Numbered from the stretch's first letter, positions 1 to 9,015 are shown. The stretch: 52,497 nucleotides of DNA from Nostocales cyanobacterium LEGE 12452 (GCA_015206945.1 JADEXV010000019.1:1-52497); one strand, 5' to 3'. Numbers and translations: made by a program. The notes: a model not told the origin generated them from the letters alone.

Positions 1-74
1 TTGCAAGATGTCTAACCTAAAATCTAAAGACAGAAAATGCTAAGATTACAATCAAATATGGCATTTACACAGCT

Positions 75-647
75 ATGACAACCACGCTGCACAAATCAAT
101 TTCATTAGCAGAGTTCCTCAAACTGCCAGAAACAGAACCTGCTAGTGAATTTATCGATGGTCGTATCTACCAAAAACCAATGCCACAAGGCAAACATTCT
201 CGGCTACAACTAAAACTTTGTAACGCAATTAGTCAAATTGCTGAAGAACAACAAATTGCCTTGGCTTTTCCAGAATTACGCTGTACCTTTGGTGGACCTT
301 CGATTGTACCAGACGTGAGTGTATTTGCTTGGGAACGCATTCCCTTTGATGCTAATGGGGAAATTGAAAATATCTTTGGTATTTATCCTGATTGGACAAT
401 TGAAATTCTTTCACCAGAACAGAACACAACCAAGGTAATTATAAATATTCTTCACTGTCTAAAACACGGTACTCGATTAGGATGGTTGCTCGATCCCAAT
501 GAACGCTTAGTATTAGTATTTTTGCCAGGGCAGCAACCTATAGAGATAAATGGAGATGAAGTCTTGCCTGTACCTGAATTTTTGCAACTTAATTTAACGG
601 TTACGCAGGTTTTTGCATGGCTAAAACCAACAAAAAATAGTCAATAA
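75..647 (+). CDS. Uma2-family (DUF820) putative endonuclease
   Basis: A 190-residue protein of the Uma2/DUF820 family, PD-(D/E)XK-like proteins that are greatly expanded in cyanobacteria and whose role is not settled. Visible family features are the N-terminal EFIDGRIYQKPMPQGKHS segment, the central PDVSVFAWERIP block with its conserved Asp, and the later DWTIEILSP motif carrying the Glu of the putative nuclease core. Length is normal for the family. The ATG follows a short AT-rich leader and no partner gene is evident, so it looks monocistronic. Family assignment is firm; catalytic activity is inferred only. Confidence 0.85.
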   Translation: MTTTLHKSISLAEFLKLPETEPASEFIDGRIYQKPMPQGKHSRLQLKLCNAISQIAEEQQIALAFPELRCTFGGPSIVPDVSVFAWERIPFDANGEIENIFGIYPDWTIEILSPEQNTTKVIINILHCLKHGTRLGWLLDPNERLVLVFLPGQQPIEINGDEVLPVPEFLQLNLTVTQVFAWLKPTKNSQ

Positions 648-731
648 AGATGATTAATATTTAGTTAAAAAATGTAAGATTAATATCCGAGATTTTTTTT
701 AATTTTGAAAAATTAATCCGAGGAGTTTTAG

Positions 732-1658
732 GTGGCAAAAAACAATAAAAAAAAGGCTATTGCTCAATCTATTTCTACAGTTGTTGCTCTGGGTTGGGTG
801 ATAATGCAAGTGGAATCAGCACAAGCTGCTACCTTGACGGTGAACAATCTTAATGACAATGGCGTTGGCTCGTTGCGAGATACGATCAATATTGCAAGTA
901 ACAATGATGTGGTAGAGTTCTTATTGGGCAGTAATCCTAGTACAATTACACTGACAAGTGAGGCACTTGCGGTTGCCAAAAATCTCACTATTAATGGACC
1001 AGGTGCTAACTTACTTACCATCAGTAGCAATAATCGCTTCCCCGTGTTTGACATTAACGCCGCGAATGTTACATTTTCTGGGCTTGCGATCGCTGGTAAT
1101 ATCAACGCTTACAATTCTAGTAATCTAACGTTTACCAATAGCACCATCAGCGGCGACAATGTGAATATAGATGGTAACTTAACACTTATCAATAGCACTA
1201 TCAACAGTGGGAATTTGGCGATCAATGGTGGACTAACGGGAATCGATGATAGTAATGTAACGGCTCTCGATAGCATCACCATCGGCGGCAATTTAACTAG
1301 CTCTAGCGGCAATTTAACTATCTCTACTGGCAACCTGCAAATTAACGCTAGTAGCAATAATTCAGGATCAGCAGGTAGTTTAACTGTTACAGCCGATAGT
1401 GTTGTCGTAGTAAGTGGTAGTCAGGTAACGATACCCATTAGCACTAGCGGCAATTCTGGGCAAATTAACAGTGGTAGCCATAATTCAGGATCAGCAGGCA
1501 ACATCACTATCAACTCTGGTACTTTGATCTTAAACCCTGGTGCTATTATATCGAAACCAGTACCCGAGCCAAGTGCGATCGCTGGTACTATACTTGCTGG
1601 TAGTCTGGCTTGGCTGGTGAAGAGAAAGCAAGTAGTATTTCGTAAGGTGAAGGTATAA
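732..1658 (+). CDS. PEP-CTERM sorting-domain protein, beta-helix type
   Basis: A 308-residue exported protein starting at GTG behind a strong AGGAG. Residues 1-33 form a signal peptide ending near AQAA. The segment TLTVNNLNDNGVGSLRDTI is the usual opening of cyanobacterial right-handed beta-helix surface proteins. The body is rich in Asn, Ser, Thr and Gly with repeated GNLTI-like rungs. The C-terminus has VPEPSAIAG, a hydrophobic helix and a basic KRK end, which is the PEP-CTERM signal recognised by exosortase. It is probably secreted or anchored at the cell surface. Its specific function is unknown. It is followed by a clear hairpin terminator. Confidence 0.85.
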   Translation: MAKNNKKKAIAQSISTVVALGWVIMQVESAQAATLTVNNLNDNGVGSLRDTINIASNNDVVEFLLGSNPSTITLTSEALAVAKNLTINGPGANLLTISSNNRFPVFDINAANVTFSGLAIAGNINAYNSSNLTFTNSTISGDNVNIDGNLTLINSTINSGNLAINGGLTGIDDSNVTALDSITIGGNLTSSSGNLTISTGNLQINASSNNSGSAGSLTVTADSVVVVSGSQVTIPISTSGNSGQINSGSHNSGSAGNITINSGTLILNPGAIISKPVPEPSAIAGTILAGSLAWLVKRKQVVFRKVKV

Positions 1659-1698
1659 TTACGTATTAAAATCAATTCCTAAAGAAAATAGTTTAAAT

Positions 1699-1724
1699 AA
1701 TTAGCCCGCACAGACGGGCTAATT
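1699..1724 (+). terminator. Rho-independent terminator of the PEP-CTERM gene
   Basis: A perfect 10-bp stem AATTAGCCCG / CGGGCTAATT with a 6-nt loop, followed by a T-rich run (ATTTTA). It lies 41 nt after the stop codon and could also serve the converging DUF427 gene. Confidence 0.8.
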
Positions 1725-1791
1725 ATTTTATGGGTAATTAGTCGGACATAATATCAATTACCTGAAACTAAAATAATTCCAGGAACCTTTC

Positions 1792-2076
1792 TTAAGCCTC
1801 AACTTTTACACCCTTCCAGAAGGCAACATAACCTTCAATATTCTTAGCTTTCTCCTTGGCGGTGGGATAATACCAAGCAGCATCTTTATTGGTTTGCCCT
1901 TCAACTTCGATACTGTAGTAACTGGCAACACCTTTCCAAGCACAAGTAGTGTGAGTGTTACTTTCAGTAAAGTACTGCTTGTTAATGGTGTCAACAGGGA
2001 AATAATGGTTTCCCTCCACAACTACAGTATTATCACTCTCGGCTAAAACAACTCCATTCCAAATTGCTTTCGGCAT
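1792..2076 (-). CDS. DUF427 domain-containing protein
   Basis: A small cytoplasmic protein of the DUF427 family. It shows the family signature in order: PKAIWNGVVLAESD, VVEGNHYFP, the central TTCAWKGVASYYSI block with Cys and Trp, and the closing DAAWYYPTAKE and YVAFWKGV motifs. The frame is open 27 nt further upstream (to 2103), but homologues normally begin at MPKAIWNG, so that ATG is preferred; neither start has a strong ribosome-binding site. The biochemical role of DUF427 is not established. It converges with the upstream PEP-CTERM gene across a shared terminator region. Confidence 0.85.
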   Translation of the reverse strand: MPKAIWNGVVLAESDNTVVVEGNHYFPVDTINKQYFTESNTHTTCAWKGVASYYSIEVEGQTNKDAAWYYPTAKEKAKNIEGYVAFWKGVKVEA

Positions 2077-2374
2077 AAATGACTTTGTAAATAAACTATA
2101 CATATAACATTTTTACACTATCAGCTTATTTGTAGTGAATTTATCAAATCTGTAAGGCTGCCAAAATAGTTCAAAAGTCATGAAGAGGCAATGATTTACA
2201 GGATTTCCCTCTAAATATTAATTACAATCACTTTTACTTATCAATTTGAAAATTAAAAGCATTTGCTTCCATCATAAAGATTTTCTAACATATTGGTATG
2301 GAAAGTTTATTAGCCAAAACAAAGTTATATTTTGGTTGATAGCCTCAAGTAAAAAATCTCTAGATATGTGAGTA

Positions 2375-2510
2375 AGCGATGCCTGCGGTGGTCACTTAGC
2401 GGCTGGTGATTGGAGTCGAACCATGTCGTACCACTTGCTGACGGCACGCTGCGCGAACGTAGAAGCAAGCTACGCACAGCGTCTCATATAGAAGTGCGAA
2501 CTAAGCTAAC
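2375..2510. repeat. Palindrome-rich interspersed repeat in a gene-free stretch
   Basis: The 2104-2760 gap holds no convincing gene. Its centre carries GC-rich segments (gcgatgcctgcgg, cacgctgcgcgaacg, agctacgcacagcgtctc) of the same family as repeats near 17150, 18090 and 38165. Positions 2405-2423 also resemble a tRNA T-arm read on the minus strand (GGTTCGACTCC). The flanks are AT-rich with nothing recognisable. Confidence 0.6.
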
Positions 2511-2760
2511 GCATATTCTGAAAATACTTGTCAGGCAAGGATTTTCTTTAGCATATCTTTGACTCATTTAAGTTATGACTAAACCTTCTCCAAATGTTCA
2601 ATTTATCCAATTTGGGTGAATTTAATTAATCGGTTTAGGTAATTAACAAATCAACCCATCAGTGAACTGATCCTAAAAGGTTGAGATTAATAAAACAGTG
2701 GACTCTATTTTTAGAGAATACTGATTGCAATTGCACTTTGTTCTAATTGAGGATAACTCT

Positions 2761-2985
2761 ATGAAATTCACAAACTCGCTAAATTCTGCACATATTATTG
2801 CTTGGATTAACTCTATGCCTAAAATTACTTGCTTTCATCAAGCCAAAAATCACAATAGCCCATCAATAAATACAGATGTCAACTCTGATACTTCCCCTAG
2901 CTATTCCACGAATCCCAATTATCTCAAACCTTTTGATACTGCTTTTATTGCCTATTACATGATGGGTTTTGGTAATTTTGAATGA
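2761..2985 (+). pseudogene. Decayed tandem copy of the adjacent small secreted protein
   Basis: A 74-residue frame from the ATG at 2761 aligns with the intact gene at 3242. Shared features are MKF..SLNSA.II at the start, INTDVNS, then NPNYLKPFDTAFIAY against DTKYLQPFNIAFLAY. The copy has lost the signal peptide cleavage region and ends where the intact gene continues with its C-terminal 60 residues. The upstream sequences also match (gactctatt...aatactgatt against gactctatt...aatactaatt), so the duplicated unit included the leader. It is probably non-functional, although a short peptide could still be made. Confidence 0.6.
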
Positions 2986-3241
2986 GCTAAGTTACTTCTG
3001 GGCTTTTGAGGTATAGCTTAGATCATTTTCTCAATTACAGTTTTGTTTACAAAATAGTCCCTTATGACGCTATGGGAATTTACTTAAAAGCTTATCTCTC
3101 AAGCTTTGAGGGGATTATTTAACTCCAATTTATGATTAATAAATCAATAAATATGATGACCTAATAATAAGAGCTTAAATTGCTACAAAACAAGACTCTA
3201 TTACTTGAAAATACTAATTAATCTCTACCAAGGATAAAATC

Positions 3242-3643
3242 ATGAAATTTCCAAGCTTGCTCAATTCTGCACTTATCATTACTTCTATAGCTTTGATACC
3301 TGGAATTGCTAGCGCTCAAACAGTTAATACTAACGATGGTGGCGGACAAATAAATACAGATGTCAACTCTAATACTTTACGTAAAAATCCTACAGATACT
3401 AAATATCTGCAACCCTTTAATATTGCTTTTCTAGCTTATCAAGGTTATTTAAAAGAGCAGGGTATTCCCAGTGGAGGCACTTTGTTATTCAAATACCAAA
3501 CCGGATACTTGACTGCAAAAGATGTGGTTCAAGCTGCTATCAGAGCTAATAAATTACCAGCGGAAGTTTTGAACGATCGAAGTTACGTCAACGCAGTTGA
3601 GTTACAGATGACATCATTTGGCGATATTAATGATTCACAATAG
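3242..3643 (+). CDS. Small secreted protein of unknown function
   Basis: A 133-residue protein with a classical signal peptide (MKFPSLLNSALIITSIALIPGIASA, cleavage after ASA near residue 25), so it is probably periplasmic or secreted. The mature part begins with a polar NTNDGGGQINTDVNSNT segment, then a compact region with LQPFNIAFLAYQGYLKEQGIP and a C-terminal LTAKDVVQAAIRANKLP segment. I recognise no named domain. A decayed duplicate lies just upstream, and the family looks lineage-specific. The ATG has AAGGA 9 nt upstream. A hairpin about 100 nt downstream probably ends the transcript. Confidence 0.7.
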   Translation: MKFPSLLNSALIITSIALIPGIASAQTVNTNDGGGQINTDVNSNTLRKNPTDTKYLQPFNIAFLAYQGYLKEQGIPSGGTLLFKYQTGYLTAKDVVQAAIRANKLPAEVLNDRSYVNAVELQMTSFGDINDSQ

Positions 3644-3743
3644 ACAATTTAGGTTTGTCAAGTTCTTAACGGATTTACAGCAGAACTAAGTCGTCTGGAG
3701 TGCTAAAATCAATCTCTCCATCTCCCAAATCTATTTAAATCAC

Positions 3744-3778
3744 GCTGTAGAAGTACAGTATGGATGTGCTTCTACAGC
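3744..3778 (+). terminator. Long hairpin downstream of the small secreted protein
   Basis: A 14-bp stem GCTGTAGAAGTACA / TGTGCTTCTACAGC with a single G-T-type mismatch and a 7-nt loop. There is no strong T run directly after it, so it may be a terminator or a 3'-end stabilising hairpin. It sits between the plus-strand gene ending at 3643 and the minus-strand gene ending at 3845. Confidence 0.5.
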
Positions 3779-3844
3779 ATTGTCTATTTAGCATTCTACT
3801 AATTGGTATGGTGAAACGTTTGAAAATCACGAATTAGTAGTTAG

Positions 3845-4423
3845 TTAAACGCAGCGGCGATATCTGAGGTGATAAACTAAGCCACGGTGAGCAAGATCAA
3901 AAGAGTCAACGGTAGCCATCCCGACACCACTAGCGCGCATCGAAGCATTTACCCGCATATTTACACTATCACCACAAGCCGACCAAACATTAGCTACGGT
4001 TGCCAAGCTATCTCGAACGAAATAGTCAGTTCCACCGATCAAAGTCCGAGTAAAAACTGGCCCGCGACTCCCAGCAAAAAAGTACTCTGCTCGTAGCGTC
4101 CCAGTAGTTGCAGCAGCAACATAGCCTCGATAATCAGCATCATAAAGGGAAATTTGAAAGCCTTGGGGTACTCGGATGCCAATGCTCAAATTACAGCTTT
4201 TACGGCTTTGTGCTTGGTTATTAGCTAGGGCTATAAAGCTATCAAATAGAATGGTTAGCTCTTGACCATCAGGGCTAATTTCTACAGCAGCAGAGTTTTC
4301 GGGGCAACCGTTACCACCATAGACTGCATCTATAATTTGAACACTAGTAGTATCAGCAAAGGCAGGGCCAACTGAAGCAGCAATTAATGCAACCGTAGCA
4401 AAAAATGTCTTTAAAAACTTCAT
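3845..4423 (-). CDS. DUF4360-family secreted protein
   Basis: A 192-residue exported protein. Residues 1-23 are a signal peptide (MKFLKTFFATVALIAASVGPAFA). The mature part has family features: VYGGNGCPENSAAVEISPDGQELTILFD in several short blocks, the KSCNLSIGIRVPQGFQISL strand, YRGYVAA, and paired cysteines near the ends. DUF4360 proteins are small secreted Cys-containing proteins of cyanobacteria and fungi with no settled function. It is transcribed away from the 600-bp AT-rich gap that would hold its promoter. Confidence 0.75.
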   Translation of the reverse strand: MKFLKTFFATVALIAASVGPAFADTTSVQIIDAVYGGNGCPENSAAVEISPDGQELTILFDSFIALANNQAQSRKSCNLSIGIRVPQGFQISLYDADYRGYVAAATTGTLRAEYFFAGSRGPVFTRTLIGGTDYFVRDSLATVANVWSACGDSVNMRVNASMRASGVGMATVDSFDLAHRGLVYHLRYRRCV

Positions 4424-5025
4424 AATTTTTATTTATTCCTCACGAGTTAACTAACTAGTATTTGCCTAGCTAATTAACTAGTATTTTCTTAGTTCTTTAC
4501 TCTAAAATTCTAATAAAAATTACAGATAAATTTCATGTCTTATTAGAAGTTATACTGAAAGTATTCAAATCGTTACCAAAGATCAAAATTGGAGTATAAA
4601 TGATGAGCAAATACAATCTTATTCTTTAAGAATTACTGCGTTTTGGGGTCATTGGTTTCAACTTAATCTTTTTTAAATACTCTCAAAAAAGAAAAACAAG
4701 AGTCATTTTTTTAACTTTAGACAAAGTAGGAACTTTAAGCTTTATTTTCTAACAGGATACTTGGAATCAAGTTTTGCTAAAACCCTTGTCCCATAAGTAT
4801 TATAGATGATACTATTGTAAGAAAAGAGGAAGCAAGATTAAAGCTTAGTCTGAAAAGCATTTGAAAATGGATAAATTTAATTCTGCTTTATTAAAGAGAT
4901 TTTATAACTTTCTTAAATTTTTTATTTGTAGCCATCGGTTGATTTATCCTGTTATTGAGTTGATTACGTTTGAGAGAAAGTCGCACACAGGGTTAGAATA
5001 ACTAAAAACATGAGGATAAGAAAAG
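4424..5025. other. AT-rich intergenic gap
   Basis: About 600 bp between two divergent genes, with no coding potential I trust. Next to the DUF4360 start there is a direct repeat (taactaactagtattt / taattaactagtattt, near 4447 and 4472). It otherwise holds only AT-rich sequence suitable for two divergent promoters. Confidence 0.6.
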
Positions 5026-5028
5026 TTG

Positions 5029-6261
5029 GTGGCGAATATATCCTACATCCCCAAATTACCCATACCACCGTCTCTTTTGGGGTCAGAAGTTGGTTCTTTT
5101 ACTGAGTATACAGTTACTCAACGAATGCCTGCGATCGCTCGCAAAGTTATCGCTGAAAATAATTTCTCATCTGAAATTAATACCAGCTTAGAAAATCTGG
5201 CTACAGAATTACCAGCAGGATATGTGCAACCTCTTTTAAATAAGACTGCTGTAGATTTTTCAGCCTGGAACACATATTTAGAATTATACAAAGGTCAGCG
5301 TTGGCTAGATGTTCCTTGGTTTTTTGCCGAAACTTATTTTTTTCGGTTGGTTCTAGAAATTACTAATTATTTTCGCCCTGGTGTCTGGCAAGGTATCGAT
5401 CCATTCGAGTTACAAAAGTCTCAAAGTTTAGAAGCATCTCTGGATTCGATTATTCTACTGTGTGGTCAGGCGAACAATTGGTTAAATAATTCCCAACTGA
5501 AGGGAGAATCAAATCAAGCAGCTTTAATAGCATTGTTATATTTTGCTTTGTGGGGAAATCGAGTTGACTTGAGTTTATGGTCAGCATCTGAGAGCGATCG
5601 CAGTCGTTTTGATATTCAAACCCAACTAGCTCACATCCTAGTAAATGATGCCTCCCAAGTCACGGAATTGTTAGCCAACTCTCAAGGGGGACGGATTGAT
5701 TTTGTTGTAGACAATGCTGGTTTTGAACTTGTTTGTGATTTATTTTTAGTAGACTTTTTATTAAGTAGCGGATTGGCTAATCGGGTTTACCTACACTTAA
5801 AGCCACATCCAACTTTTGTATCTGATGCCATGATTAAGGATGTACATTACACAATAAGTTTTTTAGCCGCTACTGGAAATCAACAACTTACATCCTTTAC
5901 CCAAAGACTCCAAGACAATATTGCATCAGGGCATTTAGTACTATCTGAAGATTACTTTTGGACATCGCCTTTAGCCTTTTGGGAAATACCCAACTACCTC
6001 AAAAATGAGTTAGCCAATGCGAGTTTGGTTATAGTCAAAGGAGATGCCAATTATCGCCGATTATTAGGCGATCGCCACTGGGATCTTACCACTGACATTG
6101 CAGATATAGTTTGTTACCTACCCGTGCCAATGGTAGCTCTACGCACCCTCAAGTCAGAAGTAGCAGTTGGTTTAAAACCAGAAGTTATTGAGAAAGTAGC
6201 AAAATCTGACTCTTCTTGGTTGACAAATGGACAGTGGGGTGTGATTCAGTTGGTAGTTTAG
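5029..6261 (+). CDS. ARMT1/DUF89-family protein
   Basis: A roughly 410-residue protein of the DUF89/ARMT1 family of metal-dependent damage-control phosphatases, which remove phosphate from misphosphorylated metabolites. Visible markers are QPLLNKTAVDFSAWNTYLELYKGQRW in the helical N-terminal half, the metal-site motif FVVDNAGFELVCDLFLVDFLL, HLKPHPTFVSDAM, and NASLVIVKGDANYRRLLGD with the conserved KGD.NYR signature. The start is GTG 5029 or the adjoining TTG 5026, both behind GAGG. Substrate is unknown. It is flanked by unrelated genes, so regulation cannot be inferred. Confidence 0.8.
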   Translation: MANISYIPKLPIPPSLLGSEVGSFTEYTVTQRMPAIARKVIAENNFSSEINTSLENLATELPAGYVQPLLNKTAVDFSAWNTYLELYKGQRWLDVPWFFAETYFFRLVLEITNYFRPGVWQGIDPFELQKSQSLEASLDSIILLCGQANNWLNNSQLKGESNQAALIALLYFALWGNRVDLSLWSASESDRSRFDIQTQLAHILVNDASQVTELLANSQGGRIDFVVDNAGFELVCDLFLVDFLLSSGLANRVYLHLKPHPTFVSDAMIKDVHYTISFLAATGNQQLTSFTQRLQDNIASGHLVLSEDYFWTSPLAFWEIPNYLKNELANASLVIVKGDANYRRLLGDRHWDLTTDIADIVCYLPVPMVALRTLKSEVAVGLKPEVIEKVAKSDSSWLTNGQWGVIQLVV

Positions 6262-6387
6262 GCAATTTTGAAAAATCGAGATAATTTGTAAAAGAAATAT
6301 ACGTATCTTCACTACTTATAGGGTCGTCTACCCTACCCGTATCATCACAACCAGCTTAGGATAGACTAGAACAACTTTCTAAGGAAA

Positions 6388-6603
6388 ATGGTAGAAAAAA
6401 TCACAGCTGTGTTTAATGGCAAAGTGTTCTATCCGGCTGAACCGATCGCACTGCCAATCAATACCCGCGTGCGAATCAGTATTGAAATTTTACCGCCCAG
6501 CGAACATGAAACGGTATCATTTTTGCAAACGGCGCGATCGCTCCACCTCGAAGGCCCGCCTGACTGGTCTGCCAATATAGATAAATATTTGTACAGTAAA
6601 TAA
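6388..6603 (+). CDS. Putative antitoxin of a PIN-domain pair
   Basis: A 71-residue protein directly upstream of a PIN toxin gene, with 7 nt between the two. The N-terminal segment ITAVFNGKVFYPAEPIALPINTRVRISIE in short strands resembles the small DUF104/AbrB-like antitoxins common in cyanobacteria. The C-terminal half (ARSLHLEGPPDWSANIDKYLY) looks like the flexible toxin-neutralising arm. It would bind the toxin and autoregulate the operon. The assignment rests on gene pairing, size and fold-like pattern rather than a clear motif. Confidence 0.7.
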   Translation: MVEKITAVFNGKVFYPAEPIALPINTRVRISIEILPPSEHETVSFLQTARSLHLEGPPDWSANIDKYLYSK

Positions 6604-6610
6604 ACTTTTC

Positions 6611-7036
6611 ATGCATTCTGAAGTCTTTCTGGATACATCATTTGCCATTGCCTTATCTGCACCGAGCGATCGCTTGCATGACCGAGCCTTACATCTGGCT
6701 AAAATGTTACAAGCAGCAGAAACTCGTTTGGTGACAACACAGGCGGTGATGTTGGAAATTGGCAATGCCTTATCCCAACAACCTTATCGTCAGGCTGCAA
6801 TCATATTATTAAATTCTCTAGTAGCAGACTCCAAAGTAGAAATTGTCCCCCTTTCCCAAGAACTCTACGAACGTGCTTTCGAGCTATATCGAGAACAAAC
6901 AGAGAAAGAATGGGGATTTGTCGATTGCGTTTCTTTTATTGTCATGCAATATAGCGGAATCACTGAAGCACTGACCGCTGATGAGCATTTTCAACAAGCA
7001 GGCTTTCGAGCCTTACTGCGAGAAAATTTGCCGTAA
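6611..7036 (+). CDS. PIN-domain (VapC-like) ribonuclease toxin
   Basis: A 141-residue PIN-domain protein. The four acidic residues expected of the Mg-dependent RNase site are visible: Asp8 (FLDTSFAIAL), Glu49 (MLEIGNAL), Asp105 (WGFVDCVSF) and Asp124 (LTADEHF). Its length is typical for VapC-type toxins, which cut tRNA or rRNA when their antitoxin is lost. It follows the antitoxin gene by 7 nt, so the two are probably co-transcribed. Nothing appears truncated. The RNA target cannot be read from sequence. Confidence 0.85.
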   Translation: MHSEVFLDTSFAIALSAPSDRLHDRALHLAKMLQAAETRLVTTQAVMLEIGNALSQQPYRQAAIILLNSLVADSKVEIVPLSQELYERAFELYREQTEKEWGFVDCVSFIVMQYSGITEALTADEHFQQAGFRALLRENLP

Positions 7037-7061
7037 GGATTGGAGATTGGGCATGAGACAT

Positions 7062-7184
7062 TAGACTTCTTGCATGAATCCTTGCCCTCACCCTAAATCC
7101 CTCTCCCAAAATCGGGAGAAGGGGTTGGGCGATGTAGCAAGATCCCGCAGGGTGGGCTAGTTTTGCATTCGTGCAAGAGGTCTA
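7062..7184. mobile_element. MITE-like element, 123 bp
   Basis: Imperfect 18-bp terminal inverted repeats: tagacttcttgcatgaat at 7062-7079 and attcgtgcaagaggtcta at 7167-7184, two mismatches, with TTA-like bases at the edges. The interior carries the widespread cyanobacterial motif ccctcaccctaaatccctc and a small gggag palindrome but no coding capacity. It sits between the toxin gene and the phosphoesterase gene. Confidence 0.6.
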
Positions 7185-7186
7185 TT

Positions 7187-7217
7187 AGCAAATGACTAAT
7201 GACTAATGACTAATGAC
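7187..7217. repeat. Heptamer tandem repeat (STRR)
   Basis: Four copies of an (a)atgacta heptamer directly after the MITE-like element. It is the same short tandem repeat class that fills the spacers of the ribosomal operon. Confidence 0.75.
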
Positions 7218-7273
7218 AATTAAATATTTCGTTACAATCGGCGTGTGCGTTAGGCATTCTAGAGTTATCAGCC

Positions 7274-8842
7274 ATGAAATTGATTTCCGATCCACCGATT
7301 CCTGTAAAAATTCAAAAGATGAAGGAACGCGTGCGGTGGATGCATCCAAGTTTTGTGCAACGGGGAATTGACCAAACCAGTCTAGTTATTGACGATCGCA
7401 GGCAAGATAATCCAGAATTTTCCTTTATGGTTATCGGCGATTCCGGCACTAAATCTCATTCTCGACACCACCCCCAACGAAAAGTTGCCGAACTGATGCT
7501 GCCTCACCGCAATGATTGCAGCTTTGTGTTGCACACTGGCGATGTCATCTATGTGGTGGGTTCCCAAGAATATTATTCAACAAACTTTATTGAACCTTAC
7601 CGGGAATTTCTTGTCGATGGTGACAACCCGAAAGGCATTCCTTATGACCGCATGGTGTTTAATCTACCGTTCTTGCCAGTCCTTGGTAATCATGATTACT
7701 ACGATGTACCTTTGATGTACCGTTTATTTACTGGCACAACATCGTCACTCCGTCGCCTGTTCCGCTACAAAGATATCGAGATTGGCTGGCATGGCTCGTA
7801 TCAAGGTAATGCTTATGCACGAGCATTTATGGACTATACCCAAGCGATATCTCCACAAGAATTAGAACGTCATTTAGATCGGCACTACACTGCTAAGACT
7901 GACACAGGGCGCTGTTTGCGTTATCAACCTGGACAGTTTACCCGTTTACCCAATCGTTATTACACCTTTCGTTACGGCGGGATTGACTTTTTTGCACTGG
8001 ATTCTAATACCTTTAATACACCATCACCTTTACCTGCAACGAAAGAAGGGGAAATTTACCGTCGGGAATTACAAAAGCGTCGCCAGGAAACAGATCGAGA
8101 AGAATTGGAGATTTTGAAATTATGCGATCGCCTCAACCCAGATAAACCCACCGAAGCGGAACAACTTGATGAACTTAGTGCCAAATTAGACCAAATAAAC
8201 GAAATCAAAATCGACATTGAAAAACAACTAGCATCTCATCAAATGCCTGCGATCGACTTTGAACAACTTGAATGGTTGCGAAGCAGACTAATCGAATCTT
8301 GGAACACCTCCGAAGTGCGCGGACGTGTAATCTTTTTCCACCATCCTCCCTACGTCACAGAAGCTACCAAGTGGAATCAGGCACAAACCTTGGCGGTTCG
8401 CCACCGCTTGCGCTGGGTGTTTGAACAAGTAGCAGAAACTCTTGGTACTCTAATTAAAGAACGTCCCATAGTCGATTTGATTTTAAACGGTCACGCTCAC
8501 TGTTTGGAGCATCTTTGCACAACTGACACCGGATTTGCAGACTCGCATATTAACTGTATTATTTCTGGTGGGAGCGGTCATCGTCCCCGTTATCAAAGGC
8601 GAGAAGGGACTGAATTGATGGAAACTTTTGCTGAGATTGCAGGTAAACCCACTCGGAAAGTTGCAGATTCAACGCTATTTGTGGGGCGTCATAACTACAA
8701 TTTCCAAAACCGACTGCCTTATTCATGTGTGCGGATTGATGTTCTGGATGGTAGCCCGCCCAAGTTTATCATCAGACCGTTGATTACTGAACGGGTTGAA
8801 CAAGAGTGGTATAACACGGAACTTGAACCTTTTGCGATCTAA
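7274..8842 (+). CDS. Calcineurin-like metallophosphoesterase
   Basis: A 522-residue protein with the dinuclear metal motifs of the calcineurin-like phosphoesterase family in order: VIGDSGTKSH, HTGDVIYVVG, LPVLGNHDYYD, VIFFHHPPY and LILNGHAHCLEH. Between the GNHD and HHPPY blocks lies an extra charged helical stretch of about 65 residues (roughly 255-320, rich in Glu, Lys, Arg and Leu, coiled-coil-like), which makes the protein longer than a minimal domain. No signal peptide is visible, so it is probably cytoplasmic. Substrate is unknown. It appears monocistronic. Confidence 0.88.
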   Translation: MKLISDPPIPVKIQKMKERVRWMHPSFVQRGIDQTSLVIDDRRQDNPEFSFMVIGDSGTKSHSRHHPQRKVAELMLPHRNDCSFVLHTGDVIYVVGSQEYYSTNFIEPYREFLVDGDNPKGIPYDRMVFNLPFLPVLGNHDYYDVPLMYRLFTGTTSSLRRLFRYKDIEIGWHGSYQGNAYARAFMDYTQAISPQELERHLDRHYTAKTDTGRCLRYQPGQFTRLPNRYYTFRYGGIDFFALDSNTFNTPSPLPATKEGEIYRRELQKRRQETDREELEILKLCDRLNPDKPTEAEQLDELSAKLDQINEIKIDIEKQLASHQMPAIDFEQLEWLRSRLIESWNTSEVRGRVIFFHHPPYVTEATKWNQAQTLAVRHRLRWVFEQVAETLGTLIKERPIVDLILNGHAHCLEHLCTTDTGFADSHINCIISGGSGHRPRYQRREGTELMETFAEIAGKPTRKVADSTLFVGRHNYNFQNRLPYSCVRIDVLDGSPPKFIIRPLITERVEQEWYNTELEPFAI

Positions 8843-9015
8843 ACGGGATCGGCAAGTAATTAACTACCTCATTCCCCATCTGATTTAAAAATCAAATCTC
8901 AGTGCTGCTGGGTTGCTTTGAGTGGTTCTGTTGGTGTTTTACCAAATGCACCTTTGCATTGGGACAAAAGCTAGGTATATCCTAATCTTAAATAGAGTTA
9001 CGATCATCTCAAATT

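Noticed and set aside
3887..4096. 69-codon plus-strand frame
   Set aside because: It lies wholly antisense within the DUF4360 gene.
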